Position numbers and translations under genes: made by a program
Assembly: GCA_035463475.1 (NCBI GenBank)
Contig: DATHTE010000133.1
Coordinates: 1-64,000 of the forward strand
Source of the DNA: JACPDI01 sp035463475
Lineage (GTDB): Bacteria > Acidobacteriota > Vicinamibacteria > Vicinamibacterales > 2-12-FULL-66-21
Length of the DNA: 64,000 nt
Direction of reading: 5' to 3'
Notes under the pieces: generated by a model
The model's input: only the letters and a program-made list of their open reading frames with translations
Database searches by the model: none
Told to the model about the DNA's origin: nothing
In this document: piece by piece, positions 35,126 to 43,194 of the stretch
Layout: every line of letters begins with the position of its first letter
Numbering within the stretch: the stretch's first letter is position 1

Positions 35126-35827
35126 ATGGCCCTACACATTGGTGAGGTCGCGCCGGATTTCGAGGCGGACACCACCCACGGCCGGATCCGGTTCCACGAT
35201 TGGATTGGCGACAGCTGGGCGGTGCTGTTTTCCCACCCGAAGGACTTCACTCCGGTCTGCACGACCGAGCTCGGTTACATGGCGAAGCTCAAGCCGGAGT
35301 TCGACAGGCGGAACGTCAAGATCATCGGGTTGAGCGTCGATCCGGTCGAGAACCACGGGCGGTGGGCGAACGACATCGAGGAGACACAGGGGTACGCGCC
35401 GAACTACCCGATGATCGGCGACACGGACCTGAAGGTGTCCAAGCTCTACGGCATGCTCCCCGCGACCCTGGAAGGCAGTTGCGACGGCAGGACCGCGGCG
35501 GACAACCAGACGGTGCGCAACGTTTTCGTGATCGGCCCGGACAAGAAGGTGAAGCTGATCATCGTGTACCCGATGACGACCGGCCGGAACTTCGATGAAG
35601 TGCTGCGCGTGATCGATTCGCTGCAGCTCACCGCGGCACACAAGGTGTCCACGCCGGTGAACTGGAAGCCGGGCGAGGACGTGATCATCGCCGGCTCGGT
35701 GAGCGACGAAGAGGCGAAGAAGATCTTCCCTGCCGGCTGGAAGGCCCCGCGTCCGTACCTGCGGATCGTCGCGCAGCCGCTGAACGCGCCGATCGATGAG
35801 GGGACGGCCAAGCCCGCGACGACGTGA
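35126..35827 (+). CDS. 1-Cys peroxiredoxin (Prx6/AhpC-TSA family)
   Basis: A 233-residue cytoplasmic peroxidase that reduces hydrogen peroxide and alkyl hydroperoxides. Peroxidatic Cys45 sits in the DFTPVCTTELG motif; the catalytic Thr and Arg context is present (PKDFTPVC, later RNVFVIGPDKK). No resolving Cys follows in the C-terminal part (the only other Cys is in GSCDGR), and the long C-terminal extension with VNWKPGEDVIIAGSVSDEEAKKIFP is the Prx6 type. Strong ribosome binding site GAGGAGG. It stands alone with its own promoter just outside the inverted-repeat block; since methanethiol oxidase makes peroxide, a functional link is tempting but unproven. Confidence 0.93.
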   Translation: MALHIGEVAPDFEADTTHGRIRFHDWIGDSWAVLFSHPKDFTPVCTTELGYMAKLKPEFDRRNVKIIGLSVDPVENHGRWANDIEETQGYAPNYPMIGDTDLKVSKLYGMLPATLEGSCDGRTAADNQTVRNVFVIGPDKKVKLIIVYPMTTGRNFDEVLRVIDSLQLTAAHKVSTPVNWKPGEDVIIAGSVSDEEAKKIFPAGWKAPRPYLRIVAQPLNAPIDEGTAKPATT

Positions 35828-35941
35828 GATAGGCCGGAATCGTATTCTCGACATACGCCTCCGAAGGGGGTGAGCTCATTCGACGCCGGGCCGGGCTTTG
35901 AACCGCTCGGCGTCTCCTTCTCCTATACTGGTCCCAACCTC

Positions 35942-37750
35942 ATGCAGCTTGCGCCGATCGACTGGGCGATTGTCGCGCTGTCCGTCGCCGCCTCGTTCGC
36001 CCCCGCGATCTTCCTCGCCCGCCGAGCTGGATCGAACACCGCGGAGTTCTTCACCTCGGGCCGCGCCGCACCCTGGTGGCTGATCGGCGTCTCGATGGTC
36101 GCCACCACCTTCAGCACCGACACGCCGAACCTCGTGACGAACCTGGTGCGTGAGAACGGCGTCGCGCAGAACTGGGCGTGGTGGGCGTTCCTGTTGACGG
36201 GCATGACGACGGTCTTCTTCTACGCGCGGCTGTGGCGCCGCTCGCGCGTGCTGACCGACCTCGAGTTCTACGAGCTGCGCTACTCGGGGCGTCCCGCCTC
36301 GATCGTCCGCGGCTTCCGCGCCGTGTACCTCGGGCTCTTCTTCAACTGCGTGATCATGGCGGCGGTCAACCTCGCCGCGGCCAAAATCGCGAACGTGCTC
36401 TTCGCCTGGCCGATGGCCGAGACGCTGGTCGGCTGCGCGATCCTGAACGTCGCGTTCGCTGCCACCGCCGGGCTCTGGGGCGTGATGGTGACCGACTTCA
36501 TCCAGTTCGGCATCGCCATGACCGGCTCGATCGCGGCGGCGTGGTATGCGCTGGATCACCCGCAGGTCGGCGGGCTGACGGGCCTGCTCGAGCGCGTGCC
36601 GGCGCGGACGCTCGCGCTCGTCCCCGACTTCGGGGATTGGGGGCTCACCGTCTCCATCCTGATCGTTCCGCTGACTGTGCAGTGGTGGTCGGTATGGTAT
36701 CCGGGAGCGGAGCCAGGAGGCGGCAGCTACATCGCGCAGCGCATGCTCGCGTCGCGCAGCGAGCGCGACGCGCTCGCGGGAACGTTTCTCTTCAACTGCG
36801 CGCACTACGCGCTGCGCCCCTGGCCCTGGATCCTGGTCGCGCTCTCGTCGATGCTGGTCTTCCCGGACCTGGACGACATCGCGCGCGCGTTCCCGTGGGT
36901 GGATCGCGGGCTGATCGGCCACGACATGGCGTACCCCGCGATGCTGACGTTCCTGCCGCACGGCCTGATGGGCGTCACCGTGGCCGGTCTCCTCGCCGCG
37001 TACGTCTCGACCTTGTCCACGCACCTCAACTGGGGCGCGTCGTACCTCGTGCACGACGCCTATCGACGGTTCGTCCGGCCGGGCGCGCCGGAACGGCACT
37101 ACGTGGCGATGGGACGGATCGCCACCGCGGCCCTGATGCTGCTCGCGACGCTGCTGACGTTCGTCCTGGACACCGCGCGGCAGGCATTCGAGTTGCTGTT
37201 GTCTGTCGGCGCCGGCACGGGGCTGATCTACCTGCTGCGCTGGTTCTGGTGGCGCATCAACGCGTGGAGCGAGATCGCGGCGATGATCTCCTCGTTCCTC
37301 GTCGCGGCGGGGTTCGCGATCGCCGCGCGCGCCGGCGCCGGCGTGCCGTCGCATGTCGCGCTCATGAGCACGGTCGCCGTCACCACCGCGGTCTGGATCG
37401 CCGTGACGTACCTGACGCCGCCGACCGACGCGCGCACGCTCCTCGCCTTTTACGAGCGGGTGCGCCCGTCGGGTCCGGGCTGGGAGCCGGTCCGGCGGCT
37501 GGCACGCAACAACGCCCGTGACGATGCGCCGTCGCCCGCGACCGAAGCGGACGGCGGCGGCAGCCTCGCCGATGCGGCGCTCGCGAGCGTACTCGGCTGC
37601 GCGTTCGTGTACGCCGCGCTGTTCGGCACGGGCAGCGCGCTCTACGGGAAATGGCCGCAGGCCGCGCTGTGGGCGGTCGTGTTCGCGGCGAGCGGCGCGG
37701 TGCTCCGGCGCGTCGTGCGGCGGAGCGGGGGCGGGCAGGCGTCCGCCTGA
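35942..37750 (+). CDS. sodium:solute symporter (SSS family)
   Basis: A 602-residue polytopic transporter, about 13-14 helices. Family blocks: FFTSGRAAPWWLIGVSMVATTFSTDTP near the N-terminus, LEFYELRYSG, WWSVWYPGAEPGGGSYIAQRMLASRSE in the middle and GLLAAYVSTLSTHLNWGASYLVHDAY around 350-375. These match SSS members for sugars or amino acids. With galactokinase and a GH109 enzyme directly downstream, galactose or an amino-galactose is the likely substrate. The start is ATG 35942 because the first helix begins there; GTG 35870 is in frame but adds 24 non-membrane residues. A TATACT at 35924-35929 could be a -10 box giving a very short leader. The stop codon lies inside the first short palindrome. 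Confidence 0.88.
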   Translation: MQLAPIDWAIVALSVAASFAPAIFLARRAGSNTAEFFTSGRAAPWWLIGVSMVATTFSTDTPNLVTNLVRENGVAQNWAWWAFLLTGMTTVFFYARLWRRSRVLTDLEFYELRYSGRPASIVRGFRAVYLGLFFNCVIMAAVNLAAAKIANVLFAWPMAETLVGCAILNVAFAATAGLWGVMVTDFIQFGIAMTGSIAAAWYALDHPQVGGLTGLLERVPARTLALVPDFGDWGLTVSILIVPLTVQWWSVWYPGAEPGGGSYIAQRMLASRSERDALAGTFLFNCAHYALRPWPWILVALSSMLVFPDLDDIARAFPWVDRGLIGHDMAYPAMLTFLPHGLMGVTVAGLLAAYVSTLSTHLNWGASYLVHDAYRRFVRPGAPERHYVAMGRIATAALMLLATLLTFVLDTARQAFELLLSVGAGTGLIYLLRWFWWRINAWSEIAAMISSFLVAAGFAIAARAGAGVPSHVALMSTVAVTTAVWIAVTYLTPPTDARTLLAFYERVRPSGPGWEPVRRLARNNARDDAPSPATEADGGGSLADAALASVLGCAFVYAALFGTGSALYGKWPQAALWAVVFAASGAVLRRVVRRSGGGQASA

Positions 37751-37787
37751 AGGCGGATACTGTGGAGTCGTCCGCCTGAAGGCGGAC
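37741..37787. repeat. two copies of the GTCCGCCTGAAGGCGGAC palindrome
   Basis: Copies at 37741-37758 (one mismatch) and 37770-37787 (perfect 7-bp arms, TGAA loop). The first supplies the last codons and the TGA of the symporter gene; both lie in the 49-bp gap before galactokinase. A further copy is at 46322-46339. Confidence 0.75.
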
Positions 37788-37799
37788 ACGGCGGCAACA

Positions 37800-38999
37800 A
37801 TGCGACGACGGGCGTGGTTCGTGCCGGGGCGGATCGAGGTGCTGGGGAAACACACGGACTATGCCGGCGGGCGAAGCCTGCTCTGCGCCATCGACCGGGG
37901 GTTCCGCATCGAGGCCGCGCCGCGGGACGACTCGATTGTCACCGTGACGGATCGGCGCGGCGGCGCGTCGATTGCCCTGCCGATCGATCCGCAGCTGCCC
38001 CCGGCGCCCGGCGACTGGCCGCACTACGCTCGAACGGTCGTGCGCCGGTTCGCGCGCGACTTCCCTTCGGCACGCCGCGGCGCCGATCTGATCTTCGAGA
38101 GCGATCTGCCGGCGGCCGCCGGCCTGAGCAGCTCGAGCGCGTTCATCGTATCGGTCTTTCTCGCGCTCGCCGGACTGAACGATCTCAGCCACGACAAGGC
38201 ATACACGGAATCGATCCGGACCCTCGAAGACCTCGCGACCTACCTCTCGGCCGTCGAGAACGGCTCCGCCTTCGGGCCGCTCAGAGCCGATGAAGGGGTC
38301 GGCACCGCGGGCGGGTCGGAGGATCACACGGCGATGCTGTGCTGTCGTGAAGGGCGCGTGAGCCAGTTTCGCTTCTACCCCACGCGCTTCGAGCGGTCGA
38401 TCGAGCTGCCGGAGCGCTACACGTTCGCGGTAGCGGCGAGCGGGGTGGCGGCGGAAAAGGCGGGCGCCGCGCGCGAGCCGTACAATCGCGCCGCGCACCT
38501 CGCGAAGCTCGTGCTCGAGGCGTGGCACGCTGCAGCCGGCAGCGCGGACGCGTCGCTCGGAGACGCGGTGCGGAGCACGCCAGATGCGCCCGAGCAGATC
38601 CGCCGCGTGCTCACGAGACCTGAGTTAATCGACCGGTTCGAGCAGTTCGTCGAGGAGAGCGAGTCGATCGTGCCGGCCGCGGGGGACGCGCTCGCGGACG
38701 GGCGGCTCGAGGAGTTCGGCCGTATCGTCGATCGCTCGCAGCACCTCGCGGAGCAGAAGCTCCGCAACCAGGTGCCGGAAACGGTCGCGCTTGCGATCGC
38801 CGCGCGCGAGAACGGCGCGCTGGCGGCGTCCTCGTTCGGCGCCGGGTTCGGCGGCGCCGTGTGGGCGCTCGTCGAGGCCGCAAACGCCGGACCGTTCCTC
38901 GCCGGCTGGCTTGAGGCGTACCGGCGGCAGTTCGGTGACGCCGCTGCTCGCGCCGAGTTCTTCGTGTCGCGGCCCGGGCACGCGGCCAGGGAGATCTAG
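37800..38999 (+). CDS. galK: galactokinase
   Basis: A 399-residue GHMP kinase that phosphorylates galactose (or a related sugar such as GalNAc) at C1. The galactokinase signature is at residues 8-25 (VPGRIEVLGKHTDYAGGR), the ATP-binding motif is LPAAAGLSSSSAFIVS (about 103-118), and the third GHMP motif SSFGAGFGGAVWALVE is near 340-355. The central segment GTAGGSEDHTAM fits the active-site Asp region. The ATG at 37800 has no good ribosome binding site and lies 12 nt after a palindrome. It is followed within 3 nt by the GH109 gene and preceded by a symporter, forming a likely uptake, phosphorylation and glycan-trimming operon. Confidence 0.88.
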   Translation: MRRRAWFVPGRIEVLGKHTDYAGGRSLLCAIDRGFRIEAAPRDDSIVTVTDRRGGASIALPIDPQLPPAPGDWPHYARTVVRRFARDFPSARRGADLIFESDLPAAAGLSSSSAFIVSVFLALAGLNDLSHDKAYTESIRTLEDLATYLSAVENGSAFGPLRADEGVGTAGGSEDHTAMLCCREGRVSQFRFYPTRFERSIELPERYTFAVAASGVAAEKAGAAREPYNRAAHLAKLVLEAWHAAAGSADASLGDAVRSTPDAPEQIRRVLTRPELIDRFEQFVEESESIVPAAGDALADGRLEEFGRIVDRSQHLAEQKLRNQVPETVALAIAARENGALAASSFGAGFGGAVWALVEAANAGPFLAGWLEAYRRQFGDAAARAEFFVSRPGHAAREI

Positions 39000-39002
39000 T
39001 TC

Positions 39003-40349
39003 ATGTCGAACAGACGCGAGTTCATGCGGATTACAGGGTCACTTCTGGGCGCCTCGCTTCTCGGCGGCCGGCGCGCCGACGCGCTCGGCGAGAGTCTCCG
39101 TGGGCCGCAACGGACCCTCTCAGCGGAGCCGTTCTCGGCGCCGCCGCTCGCGGAGGTGCGCATCGGCATGGTCGGCGTCGGCCTGCAGGGCACGAGCCAC
39201 ATCGAGAATCTCCTGCGCGTGCCCGGCGCCCGCGTCACCGCCGTCTGCGACATCGTCGAGGAGAAGGTGCAGCGCGCGCGAAAGATGGTCGCGGACGCGG
39301 GCCAGCCGGAACCGGCGGGCTTCTCGAGAGGGCCGCGCGACTTCGAGCGGCTGTGCCAGGCGAACGACGTCGATCTCGTCTTCACGTCCACGCCGTGGGA
39401 ATGGCACGTCCCGGTCTGCCTCGCCGCGATGAAGAACGGCAAGCACGCCGCCACCGAGGTGCCCGCGGCGATGTCCCTCGACGAGTGCTGGGCGCTCGTC
39501 GAAGCGGCCGAGAAACACCGCCGCCACTGCGTGATGATGGAGAACTGCAACTACGGGCGGTCGGAGCTGATGGTGCTGAACATGGCGCGCCAGGGCCTCT
39601 TCGGCGAAATCCTGCACGCCGAGGGAGGCTACCTGCACGATCTGCGCGGGGTGAAGTTCGAGAACGCGAACGAGGGGCTCTGGCGGCGCGCATGGTCGAT
39701 GAAGAAGAACGCGAACCTCTACCCGACGCACGGCCTCGGCCCTGTCGCCAACTGCATGGACATCAATCGCGGGGACCGGTTCGACTATCTCGTCTCCATG
39801 AGCAGCCCGTCGCGCGGCCTGCAGCTGTTCGCGCAGGCGAATTTCCCGGAAGGGGCGCCGCAGCGCGCGGAGCGCTACGTGCTCGGCGACGTGAACACGT
39901 CGATGATTCGAACCGCCAGGGGGCGCTCGATTCTCGTCGTCCACGACACGAACCTCCCGCGCCCGTACAGCCGCATCAATCTGGTGCAGGGGACGCGCGG
40001 GCTGTTCCAGGGCTACCCCGATCGTGTGCACATCGAGGGGCGCAGCCCCGAACACACGTGGGAAGACGCGAAGACGTACCTGACCGAGTTCGATCATCCC
40101 TTCTGGAAGAAACTCGAGCGCGACGCCGCCGGCGCGGGCCACGGCGGGATGGATTACCTGGAGGACTACCGGCTGATCGAGTGCCTCCGCGAGGGGACCC
40201 CGACGGACATGGACGTGTACGACGCCGCCGCGCTGAGCGCGGTCGTCGAGTTGAGCGAGCGCTCGGTGGCCCGCCGCAGCGAGCCCGTGGAGTTCCCCGA
40301 CTTCACGCGGGGGCGTTGGAAGGCACGGCCGGCGGGGGGCTACACGTAG
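39003..40349 (+). CDS. Tat-exported Gfo/Idh/MocA-fold glycosidase, GH109-like
   Basis: A 448-residue NAD-dependent protein of the GH109 alpha-N-acetylgalactosaminidase type. A twin-arginine signal opens it (NRREFMRITGSLLGASLLGG), consistent with export of a folded, NAD-loaded enzyme. The Rossmann part has IGMVGVGLQGTSH; the lyase/glycosidase half has STPWEWHVPVCLAAMKNGKH, ENCNYGRSELMVLNMARQG, NLYPTHGLGPVANCM and the C-terminal GHGGMDYLEDYRLIECLREG. GH109 enzymes remove terminal GalNAc by an oxidation-elimination mechanism. Activity on other alpha- or beta-linked sugars is known for relatives, so the substrate is not certain. It starts 3 nt after galK, whose product could use the released sugar. 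Confidence 0.87.
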   Translation: MSNRREFMRITGSLLGASLLGGRRADALGESLRGPQRTLSAEPFSAPPLAEVRIGMVGVGLQGTSHIENLLRVPGARVTAVCDIVEEKVQRARKMVADAGQPEPAGFSRGPRDFERLCQANDVDLVFTSTPWEWHVPVCLAAMKNGKHAATEVPAAMSLDECWALVEAAEKHRRHCVMMENCNYGRSELMVLNMARQGLFGEILHAEGGYLHDLRGVKFENANEGLWRRAWSMKKNANLYPTHGLGPVANCMDINRGDRFDYLVSMSSPSRGLQLFAQANFPEGAPQRAERYVLGDVNTSMIRTARGRSILVVHDTNLPRPYSRINLVQGTRGLFQGYPDRVHIEGRSPEHTWEDAKTYLTEFDHPFWKKLERDAAGAGHGGMDYLEDYRLIECLREGTPTDMDVYDAAALSAVVELSERSVARRSEPVEFPDFTRGRWKARPAGGYT

Positions 40350-40445
40350 GCGTCACGCGTCAGGGTTTCGCCCTCGCGCGGGATGTTTCGGCGGGCCGAA
40401 GCGTTCGGCGTGTTATCCTTCACCGCATCCGCCAAAGCGTTGTGA

Positions 40446-40482
40446 TTCTCGGCCCCGGAGATGAATCTCCGGAGGGCGAGAA
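40446..40482. terminator. strong hairpin upstream of the lipoprotein gene
   Basis: TTCTCGGCCCCGGAGAT pairs with ATCTCCGGAGGGCGAGAA over about 16 bp with one bulge and a tiny TGAA-type loop. It lies 97 nt after the GH109 stop and 43 nt before the lipoprotein ATG; there is no T-run. It may end the sugar operon or fold in the leader of the lipoprotein mRNA. Confidence 0.5.
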
Positions 40483-40524
40483 CCGTCTCGTGCCCGATTT
40501 TCGCATTCCGGGCAGGAGGCACAT

Positions 40525-41373
40525 ATGCGCGCGCGCAGATTGTCGGCGGCGGCGTTGTGCGGAATTCTCTTCACGTCGGGCGGTCTCATCGCGTGCGGCG
40601 GCGGGGGCGGCGGCGGCTCGACGACGAGCCCCAGCGCCACGGTGACGTCGCTCGGCATCAGCCCCGGCACGGACACGCTCAAGCTGAGAGCGAGCGAGTC
40701 GTTCACCGCGAACGCCACCATGTCGAACGGGACGACGAACGTCGTCACCGCGACGTGGCGGAGCGACAACACGTCGGTCGCCACGATCGATTCGACCGGG
40801 CGCGCGACGGGAGTCGCGTCCGGCAGGGCGACAATCACGGCGGAGTACCAGGGACTGTCCGCGAACCGGACCCTGCGCGTCGTCCCGGATTACCAGGGGA
40901 CCTGGCGCGGGTTCCTCAGCATGCGCAGTTGCTCGGCGACGGGTGACTGGCAGCTGGCGGATGTGTGCGGGGACCTGACGGCCGGCGATCAGGACACTCT
41001 CAGCCTGACCCTCTCGCAGCAGAGCGCCAACGTCAGCGGAACGATCGACATCGGTGGCTTTGCGGGTCCGATCACCGGCACGATCGCGGACAATGGGTCC
41101 CTCTCGCTCACGGGCCTCTACAACACGTCCTACGATGGGTTCCCCGTCCAGATCGGCGTCTCCGACTGGCAGACGATGTCCTCGGACAACTCGCGCATGA
41201 CCGGGCGCTTCGTCTTCACGGTTCGGTCGCAGCCGGCGCTCAGCGGAGACGTGCGCGTGGAAACGGACCTCGTGGACGTGAACAAGACGGCGGCGACCCT
41301 CATGCCGATGCGGAGCACCCACGGCGCGCTCGGCGCCGCGGTGCGGCGAGCGCGCGGGCGCGTCCCGCACTAG
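40525..41373 (+). CDS. Big-domain lipoprotein
   Basis: A 282-residue surface or outer-membrane lipoprotein. Lipobox GLIAC with Cys24, followed by a Gly/Ser linker, then a bacterial Ig-like (Big_2) domain: VTSLGISPGTDTLKLRASESF, then TWRSDNTSVATIDSTGRATGV and GRATITAEYQG (about 40-115). The remaining 160 residues form an uncharacterised beta-rich domain (YQGTWRGFLSMRSCS..., TLSLTLSQQSANVSGTIDIGG) with two or three cysteines, similar in feel to small lipocalin-like barrels. GGAGG precedes the ATG. The function is unknown; Big_2 domains usually act as spacers or adhesion modules. Confidence 0.8.
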   Translation: MRARRLSAAALCGILFTSGGLIACGGGGGGGSTTSPSATVTSLGISPGTDTLKLRASESFTANATMSNGTTNVVTATWRSDNTSVATIDSTGRATGVASGRATITAEYQGLSANRTLRVVPDYQGTWRGFLSMRSCSATGDWQLADVCGDLTAGDQDTLSLTLSQQSANVSGTIDIGGFAGPITGTIADNGSLSLTGLYNTSYDGFPVQIGVSDWQTMSSDNSRMTGRFVFTVRSQPALSGDVRVETDLVDVNKTAATLMPMRSTHGALGAAVRRARGRVPH

Positions 41374-41517
41374 TGTGGACCGTTACTCGCCGTTGAAGGA
41401 CCGGTATCGTTTTGGAACCGCGGAGCTCGCGGAGGACGCGGAGGCGCGCTGCCGGCCGGCACCTGCGTTGCACCCGCCCTCGGCGGTCTCCGCGCTCTCC
41501 TCCCGATACCAAGGGGC

Positions 41518-41814
41518 TCACCGCTCCCAGCCCCTTAACCGGTAATACTTGTCCTTCGGCTCACCAGTCCAACCGTTGATACCGTGTTTGGGAAGCCACC
41601 ACATGTGAATCACCACGAAGGGGACGACCGCTGCAACAACAAGAAAGGCCAACGCCCAGGCGCGGCCAAAACTGGCCGAGATGGCAATCGTGAGCCCCAC
41701 GAACACAAGCACCTTCAACGCCCGGCGGCCCCTTGGCGTCCTCTCCTCGAAGTGCCCGAAGAAGATGTTCCCAAACGCAAAGATGGTCATGACGATGGCG
41801 ACCTCGAACCACAT
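41518..41814 (-). CDS. small membrane protein (98 aa)
   Basis: A 98-residue protein with three hydrophobic stretches: FEVAIVMTIFAFGNIFF, LKVLVFVGLTIAISASF and ALAFLVVAAVVPFVVIHMWWL, ending in a soluble tail with TGEPKDKYYRLRGWER. No family recognised. Start chosen at ATG 41814 (GGAG at about -10); a longer frame to 41898 exists but its extra residues are not membrane-like. Downstream of a decayed gene on the same strand. Confidence 0.6.
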   Translation of the reverse strand: MWFEVAIVMTIFAFGNIFFGHFEERTPRGRRALKVLVFVGLTIAISASFGRAWALAFLVVAAVVPFVVIHMWWLPKHGINGWTGEPKDKYYRLRGWER

Positions 41815-42122
41815 CTGAGCACTCCGCTTCCTTTCCAGTGAACCAGGCAGATTGTGCGTTCCGATTGACCGTCTGACGAATACCGGGCCGACCAGCATAT
41901 CGCGGCCGGCCCTACGGCGCTCGCCGCATTACGCCAAAGCGCCGGCACCCTGGAGATCCGCCGGCGTCCCGTGAGGTAGAGCACGACGCCCGTGATCAGG
42001 CCAGGCGAGTAGCGGCCCGTGGCAAACACGCTGGCAGGGAGCGGGCGCCCGGCAACGGTCGCGAACCACTGGGGGAAACCGCCCAGCCACTCTTCCACGA
42101 TGTGCGCCGCGTACGCGGCCAC
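41787..42122 (-). pseudogene. remnant of an HXXEE-type membrane protein
   Basis: The frame beginning just inside an upstream stop reads VAAYAAHIVEEWLGGFPQWF, the hallmark HxxEE block of small membrane proteins named for it, then ATVAGRPLPASVFA and PGLITGVVLYLTGRR. The N-terminus is cut by a stop at about 42126, the expected middle helices are missing, and after about 41960 the sequence loses family character. I read it as a decayed gene. Confidence 0.4.
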
Positions 42123-42213
42123 GAAGAGCTACACGAGCGGCGGATCGTTATACTGCCAGCGCATGTCTGGTGTCGCTCGAGTCCGTTAGATCGGCGATTC
42201 GAGACCTGACCCT

Positions 42214-42831
42214 ATGAGCTTCTCCTCAGAACTTCGAGACGAGTTCGGCGAGATCGACATATACCTTTTCGACCAGCTCCTCAAGGGACGGTTCGATTCG
42301 CGTCGCACGATCCTGGACGCGGGCTGCGGGATCGGCCGGAACATCCGCTGGTTCATCAGGCATGGGTTTGCCGTGCACGGAATCGACGCCGACGCGGCGG
42401 CGATCGGACGCCTGCGGAAGATTGCCGCCGAGCTCGCGCCCTCGCTGCCGCCGGCGCACTTCATCGCCGGCGACCTCTCGATCTTGCCTTGGCGCGACCG
42501 GACGATGGACGCGGTCATCAGCAGCGCCGTGCTCCACTTCGCGCGCGATGACACCCACTTCGCCGACATGCTGCAAGAGCTGTGGCGGGTGCTCAGATCC
42601 GGCGGCCTCCTCTTCGCCCGGCTCGCCTCCACCATCGGTCTCGAAACGCGCGTCCGCTGGCTGAACGGCCGCCGCGCGCGGCTACCGGACGGCAGCGAGC
42701 GGTTCCTCGTGGACGAACCGTTCCTGCTCGACTGGACCGACCAGCTCGGCGCCAGGCTGCTCGAACCGATCAAGACCACCAACGTGCAGAACCAGCGCTG
42801 CATGACGACGTGGGTCATCGGCAAGGACTAG
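42214..42831 (+). CDS. class I SAM-dependent methyltransferase
   Basis: A 205-residue methyltransferase with motif I LDAGCGIGRNIRW (about 35-47), an acidic residue ending strand 2 (VHGIDADAAAIGRL), motif IV-like MDAVISSAVLHFARDD and post-motif LQELWRVLRSGGLLFARLAS. The fold is the Methyltransf_11/25 type; residues after 150 (DWTDQLGARLLEPIKTTNVQ...TTWVIGKD) resemble TehB-like or small-molecule methyltransferases. Substrate unknown. It stands alone and converges with the gene at 42833 with only 1 nt between stops. Confidence 0.8.
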   Translation: MSFSSELRDEFGEIDIYLFDQLLKGRFDSRRTILDAGCGIGRNIRWFIRHGFAVHGIDADAAAIGRLRKIAAELAPSLPPAHFIAGDLSILPWRDRTMDAVISSAVLHFARDDTHFADMLQELWRVLRSGGLLFARLASTIGLETRVRWLNGRRARLPDGSERFLVDEPFLLDWTDQLGARLLEPIKTTNVQNQRCMTTWVIGKD

Positions 42832-42832
42832 G

Positions 42833-43180
42833 TTAAAGCACCTCCGCCACCGCGCCCGGCGTGACCGTGAGATCCGGCTGCTCCGCGTCGTCCGGCGCGC
42901 CGTGTGAGACCACGTGCTGGGCGCGGCGGAGCAAGTTCTCCTTCACCCACTCTGTGTCTGCAATCACGCGGTAGATGTGCACGTGCACCCCTGGACGGTA
43001 TCGGCGTTCGGCCGCCGCCCACTCGCGGGCTTCCTCCTCCGTCCAGAACGCCCTGGCAAGTCGCGGGCGCGCCGCGGGCCGGGCAGCGGTTGGCGCAGGT
43101 TGTTCGTACGCAAGCCAGATCGTGCAGATCCCGCCGCGTTGGGAGATCCGACGCCCGAGGAGCTTCAGCGTCGTCGGCAT
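42833..43180 (-). CDS. hypothetical protein (115 aa)
   Basis: Soluble 115-residue protein with no family I recognise. It contains an aromatic, charged centre (RAFWTEEEAREWAAAERRYRPGVHVHIYRVIADTEWVKENLL) that looks like a compact alpha/beta fold, and a low-complexity linker PAPTAARPAARPR. GAGGG precedes the ATG by about 8 nt. It starts 14 nt after the ARPP-1-like gene and is probably cotranscribed. Confidence 0.55.
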   Translation of the reverse strand: MPTTLKLLGRRISQRGGICTIWLAYEQPAPTAARPAARPRLARAFWTEEEAREWAAAERRYRPGVHVHIYRVIADTEWVKENLLRRAQHVVSHGAPDDAEQPDLTVTPGAVAEVL

Positions 43181-43194
43181 GGGACCACCCTCGG

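Noticed and set aside
35898..35929. TTGAAC...TATACT as a full promoter of the symporter gene
   Set aside because: The -10 is good but the spacing of 20 bp is too long; kept only as a remark in the symporter entry.
35876..37855. 659-codon minus-strand frame opposite the symporter
   Set aside because: His/Arg/Glu-rich low-complexity translation caused by high GC3 of the symporter gene; no motifs or start signal.
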